A stretch of DNA of 64,000 bases from Acanthaster planci (Eukaryota; Echinodermata; Asteroidea; Valvatida; Acanthasteridae), in contig NW_019091361.1 in NCBI RefSeq assembly GCF_001949145.1, positions 1,990,919 to 2,054,918 of the forward strand. Direction: 5' to 3'. Positions 60,198-64,000 of this stretch are shown piece after piece (position 1 is the stretch's first letter; the number at the start of each line of letters is the position of its first letter). The position numbers were made by a program, and so were the translations under genes. The notes below the pieces were generated by a model. That model saw only the letters and a list, made by a program, of their open reading frames with translations, had not been told where the DNA came from and did not search any database.

Positions 60198-63100
60198 GTA
60201 AGTTTAACATCATCACCATGCAGGCCCAGCGGTGGCGTAATATGCTCCCCCAGCGGCACTCAGTACCTCTGGGTACCTCTTGGTACGCCTCCCCCGCTAG
60301 TTGAAATATGGAAAGTATATAGACAACCTGTGTATAAGCCACAATTTGCTTTGGATTAAGTTTTGAAGGTATACGGACCAGCTCACTGTGGGCGTAGTGG
60401 GTACTTGCCACCCCTTACATAGTTGTTACGTATTTTGCCATTTTTTGGCACATCTGAGTTGTACTTATGTCGTAATTCGCTCAAACTATGTCCTGGTATG
60501 CTGCGATTCTTGACACCCAATTTGTTTGATGAATTATAGAGTTAATTGACGCAATTAGCATTTACACAAAGGGTTTTGGTGCTTCCTTCTATGGCAAGTA
60601 TTGACAAGAAGAGTTTTCATTGTCCTCAAATGACTAAGTATCGAGAACCTGGTTTTAATTATCATTTTGGCAGAATTCAAAACTGATAGCCACACAACCG
60701 AACGTATACCTTACGACAACGGGTAGCCACGCAACACAAAAGTAACACGCGGAGGAAGAGCGTGATGTTTTCCTCAATATCCACTGTCTTCTTCAAACAA
60801 AATCAAATGAAGCAAATTATTATAATTCATTTGTACACATCAAAAGGAGCACAAAGCCCGCTGCTACACAGAGACATAAGCTGTTATTTTAAATAAATTC
60901 TATTTTCAGAATTCGGATCAAAACCAAAGTAGCCCCACTTTCACCTTGCGAGCCGTACAACGGATCTCCGTCAACTCTTGGATCTCAAGAAGTTGGTTCG
61001 ATTCTCCAAGGAGAAGAGGAGAACCCTGATTGGCGTAGACCAAGAGGCCAATATGCCACAGCAAATGGCAAAGGCAAACAGCCGGAACTGAAGGCCAAGA
61101 AAATTCCAATCAGGTATCAGAATTGATGTTTCCTTTTTTGCCTTTCTTTTTCAAGCTCGTGTGAAGTCTCGTTATTAGCATGGTCCTAGGTCCTGGTTTG
61201 AAAAATATTTCAGTTTTGTGGTTTTCCTTTTAAAAAAAAAAAAGACCTAAACCTTTAAACAAGTTTTATTGGGAGTGTTATGTTAGCGCCGTCCTGTTAA
61301 AGTCTGTAAGTAATGTAGACAATCCTCTTGTTTTATTCACTTTCATACCAGACGCCGGATTGAAAAATTCTTTGGAATATTTTCCCGCCGGAAAGTAGTT
61401 CCCTGGAATGGATTACCGGAAAGGGAACATCCCTCTCAAGGTTCTCCCAAGAGCGACAGATCGCCTAATCCTAAGTTAGGAAATGGTGGCCACGCTCCTC
61501 ACATTGACAACGGTTCTGAGAATACTAACAGAGATGCAGGTGTGTTGAGCACTCCTGGAACAAGTGCCAAGAACTGCGAAGAGTTAGGAGCAACACTAGG
61601 GTAAGCACTGTTGTCATTGTTGTTGTTGTTGTTGTTGTTTTAATTCAGTGAGGTTGAAGAACATTAATATTTAATATTCAATATCAGTAACTGTGATGTC
61701 TGAAACATTTCACGGTTTGTTTGCCTTATAAGCAAGAGAAGATAACAGAGGTTGACTTTTTCTCCTCTTCCTTTACTGCTATTTTCGCCAGGAATGAGTG
61801 CATTCATGTAGAGAATGCGGGCAGCAGCGAGCAAAAAGTTGAAATCAACTTGCTTGAAAAACTAGATTCATTTCAACCTTCCTGCAAGAATTTGCACGAG
61901 GAGAAACAGAAGACTTTCTCAGGTCAGACTTCCTTGATCAGATCTGGAAGTTCGACCGCTAAAACTTGCTTGAAGAAGCAAGGTATAGGCCTAGCTAGTG
62001 TGTCTCCAGTAGTCAAGAAGGATTTTTCTCCGACAACCATCCAAGAAAAACCTGCAAAATCAGCGGAGGGAGCTGGGAGAATGTCAACGGCATCACGTAG
62101 CACAACAGACATCACGAGCTTCAAAATCGCTCCATCTCAGCTCACGACGAGAGTAACATCACCGCGGTGGGTAATGAGGGACCCGCGGAGTAATAGTCAG
62201 GCGCCCTCATCGGTGACTCTGCATCAAGACACAACCCAAGAAGCAACCCCGACTCACCGGAACATCGTGAGCTTATTTGAGAGCTAACTTCGTACACGTT
62301 GTTACACGATTAAATTACTATGCCTGTGCGACAGTAGATCCTTCATTCGATAATTGCCTCGCTCCCTGTCTCGTTGATTCAGTTGGATGTCAAACCTGAC
62401 GTCTTGGCGGCGGAGATGCAAACATTTTCACTTAGAGCGAAACAGCGCCGAATCCAGGAGATCACCGCCTACATCAAGAGAAGAATAGATCTGCAAACCC
62501 TCAGAGATTTGACCAGCAACACGTCGGTATATACCAGTGACGAGAGAAAGGTAAGACAGTGGTATTTAATTGACCTCTTTGGTTTGGGAGCAGGCCTTCT
62601 GTGTTCTGACAATTTCAGGGATTAGTTGACGACTTGAAGGTTTGACCAAGAGTGACGTTGTTGATTTTTTGCTCTGTTTGGGGTGCTCAGGATGTTTGGT
62701 TTATTTTCGACCGTCGTTGTGCTATGTCTAAATGTCTTTATTTTGTTACACTAAACAGTGTAAGATGATGATTAATCTCGATATCATATTCAGGTTTTTA
62801 CCCGTCTTATACTGACACTCTGATGTCATCTTTCATCCAGGAAATCGAAGAAAATGGTAAGAGAGCTGAGACACTGCTGAACCAGTTAAAGATTGTGGTC
62901 GAAGAAACTAATAAAAGGTAGGACTAATTAGAAATCAAATTTTAAAAATCTCCAAGAATATTGATTAAGAGTTGGGATCCAGAGAAAAAGTTTAGTAACA
63001 GGTACAATAAAACGAGTCATCATTTTTGTCTTAATTATGGCATTTACTCTCATTTACTATTTTGAACACTACAATAGGAAACAGCGGAAAAGCAGAACAT

Positions 63101-64000
63101 CTCACCACAAGCAGCAGCATCTGTCTGTGAGCGGGCACGTCAGCAGGACCAAATTTAATCTGAGTAGAAACACAGGGCGTTCTGTTCAGAACTGTGTTTT
63201 GAGTCAGGCAACCCAAGTGGCAACAGTAACCCCCTCCTGTGCGCCTCAACCAGCGTTGCCAGCAACCCCGAAGGTTCCTTCTGGGAAGAGTGCAATTTCA
63301 ACATCGCAGCCCCCTACTAAGCCATCGAAATCAAAGACACCATCCCCTTGCCCTGCTATTAACAGAAAGACATTCCTGAAGTCCATTCAGAAACAAGGAT
63401 CTCCAGCCCAACCCAAAGCTACCAGCTCCAAGGACCTACAAGCTTTAGGCCTTCCCATCATTGACGAGAAAGATGTCCAGCCTGTGGAGACTAAGAAAGG
63501 AACTCCCATCAAACTTGGAATTGGGAATTATGGAGGCGTATACCTCATGAGATCTCACTTGGATGGTACTCTCATGGCCGTTAAACGGCTAACACAAGTA
63601 GGAGGGTGCCAAAGCCAAGACAAACGAACCCAGGAAATGTTGCGAGAAATACGTGCCATGGAGGCAGTGAAATCTTGCAGAGTCTTCCCCAAGTTCCTGG
63701 GAGTACTTGACCTCTATTCCTTCGGTCAGGAGTTCGTCGGGAATAGCCGCACGATGAAGTCTTGGAGTGCCCTCAAATTGCTGTACAAAAATTCCAAGGG
63801 TCCTCGTCTGCTGCCTCTGGATTGGGTGAGAATCTGCATTGACGTCACCGAAGGACTTGACACGCTTCATCGAGCTGGTTGGACGCACAACGACCTGCAC
63901 TTTGGTAACATCATGGTCTGGCGAGATCCCAAGAAACTAACTGCAACCTGGGAGGGCAAAATCATTGATTTAGGGAAAGCCTCGCGAATCAAGAGCCCAC
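60157..64000 (+). CDS. Divergent protein kinase with HND/DLG motifs, partial at right edge
   Basis: The coding exons are 60157..60197, 60910..61113, 61352..61600, 61792..62266, 62383..62550, 62841..62917 and 63078..64000 (open at the edge). All junctions keep frame, giving about 712 residues so far. Residues 1-330 are basic, Ser/Pro/Thr-rich and probably disordered. Residues about 325-410 are charged and helix-like. A second low-complexity stretch follows. The kinase starts near 550: GIGNYGGVYL (Gly-loop, from 552), AVKRL (ATP Lys, 577), EMLREIRAMEAV (alpha-C Glu), THNDLHFGNIMV (catalytic loop, Asp 677) and IIDLGKAS (Asp 702, in DLG). The HRD Arg, the catalytic-loop Lys and the DFG Phe are replaced. 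Similar HxDLH/DxGKA kinases are numerous in amphioxus and cnidarians (from memory). An in-frame TGA upstream supports the start. Confidence 0.82.
60910..61113 (+). CDS. Divergent kinase gene, coding exon 2
   Basis: The acceptor is TATTTTCAG and the donor AG then GTATCA. It encodes IRIKTKVAPLSPCEPYNG and on to KGKQPELKAKKIPI, hydrophilic and basic, with no recognised domain. Its length of 204 bases keeps phase 2 at both ends. Confidence 0.72.
61352..61600 (+). CDS. Divergent kinase gene, coding exon 3
   Basis: The acceptor is TTTCATACCAG and the donor GG then GTAAGC. It encodes RRIEKFFGIFSRRKVVPWNG followed by a Ser/Pro/Asn-rich run. The aromatic and basic start could be an amphipathic or membrane- or CaM-binding segment, but that is a guess. 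The following intron has a (GTT)n repeat. Confidence 0.75.
61618..61639. repeat. (GTT)n microsatellite
   Basis: About seven TTG/GTT units in the intron between exons 3 and 4 of the divergent kinase gene. Confidence 0.9.
61792..62266 (+). CDS. Divergent kinase gene, coding exon 4
   Basis: The acceptor is ATTTTCGCCAG and the donor ATC then GTGAGC. It encodes NECIHVENAGSSEQKVEINL and a long Ser/Thr/Lys-rich tail to TPTHRNI. Open sequence extends further, to a stop at 62284-62286, but the donor at 62266 gives the phase needed for exon 5. Confidence 0.75.
62383..62550 (+). CDS. Divergent kinase gene, coding exon 5 (helical)
   Basis: It lies between TTGATTCAG and AAG-GTAAGA, phase 0 both sides, 56 codons. 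LDVKPDVLAAEMQTFSLRAK and RIQEITAYIKRRIDLQTLRD look alpha-helical with heptad-like hydrophobic spacing. It may be a dimerising or adaptor-binding segment. Confidence 0.78.
62841..62917 (+). CDS. Divergent kinase gene, coding exon 6 (helical)
   Basis: The acceptor is TTTCATCCAG and the donor AG then GTAGGA. It encodes EIEENGKRAETLLNQLKIVV and EETNK, continuing the helical region of exon 5. The open frame is short, so the call rests on splice sites, phase and helix continuity. Confidence 0.72.
63078..64000 (+). CDS. Divergent kinase gene, kinase-domain exon, runs off window
   Basis: The acceptor is ACTACAATAG. The first 140 codons are basic and Pro/Ser-rich. The kinase domain then begins near 63511 (IKLGIGNYGGVY), with the ATP Lys at 63592-63594, the HND catalytic triplet at 63886-63894 and DLG at 63967-63975. 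The frame stays open to the window end, so the activation segment and C-lobe are outside. Confidence 0.9.

Overview
This is eukaryotic, intron-rich DNA with GT-AG splice sites and no operons. The closest match I can argue for is an invertebrate deuterostome, most likely a cephalochordate (amphioxus-like). The reasons are a NACHT-LRR receptor with its LRR region in one large exon, a multi-exon DAPK-type kinase, a Penelope-like retroelement with a GIY-YIG domain, a tRNA-derived SINE and many short inverted-repeat elements. The species call is inference and cannot be settled from this window.

Region 1-39 kb is one minus-strand gene, a death-associated protein kinase family member. I assembled seven coding exons by eye from 38940 down to 3153. 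All junctions keep frame and give 258 residues of kinase domain, from the start Met to the conserved DPK near the end of the catalytic domain. The rest of the gene leaves the window on the left. Its introns (up to 13.8 kb) are saturated with the palindromic hexamer TACATG/ACATGT. They also carry a hAT-like element with a clear 8-bp target duplication, three copies of one 245-bp inverted-repeat element, a SINE, a LINE tail and a broken THAP-domain sequence.

Region 39-46 kb is intergenic. It holds a near-perfect 179-bp foldback and a decayed Penelope-like element with reverse transcriptase and GIY-YIG parts. The TACATG signal stops almost exactly at the 5' end of the kinase gene.

Region 46-54.2 kb is a minus-strand NLR gene: four small exons, all phase 1 at both ends, then one 3.9-kb exon with NACHT and LRRs (1442 residues as assembled). 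I see no death-fold domain. In its place the second exon encodes a short Ile-Gly-Ser-Gly-Asn segment that resembles RHIM/PP-type amyloid signalling motifs.

Region 54.2-60.1 kb is intergenic, with a mariner-like transposase fragment and a perfect 32-nt palindrome. From 60157 to the right edge runs a plus-strand gene in seven exons. It encodes a long low-complexity N-terminus, a charged helical stretch and a divergent protein kinase with HND-L-H and DLG in place of HRD-L-K and DFG; it is cut by the window end. The NLR and this kinase are head to head about 6 kb apart, so an innate-immune signalling neighbourhood is possible but unproven.
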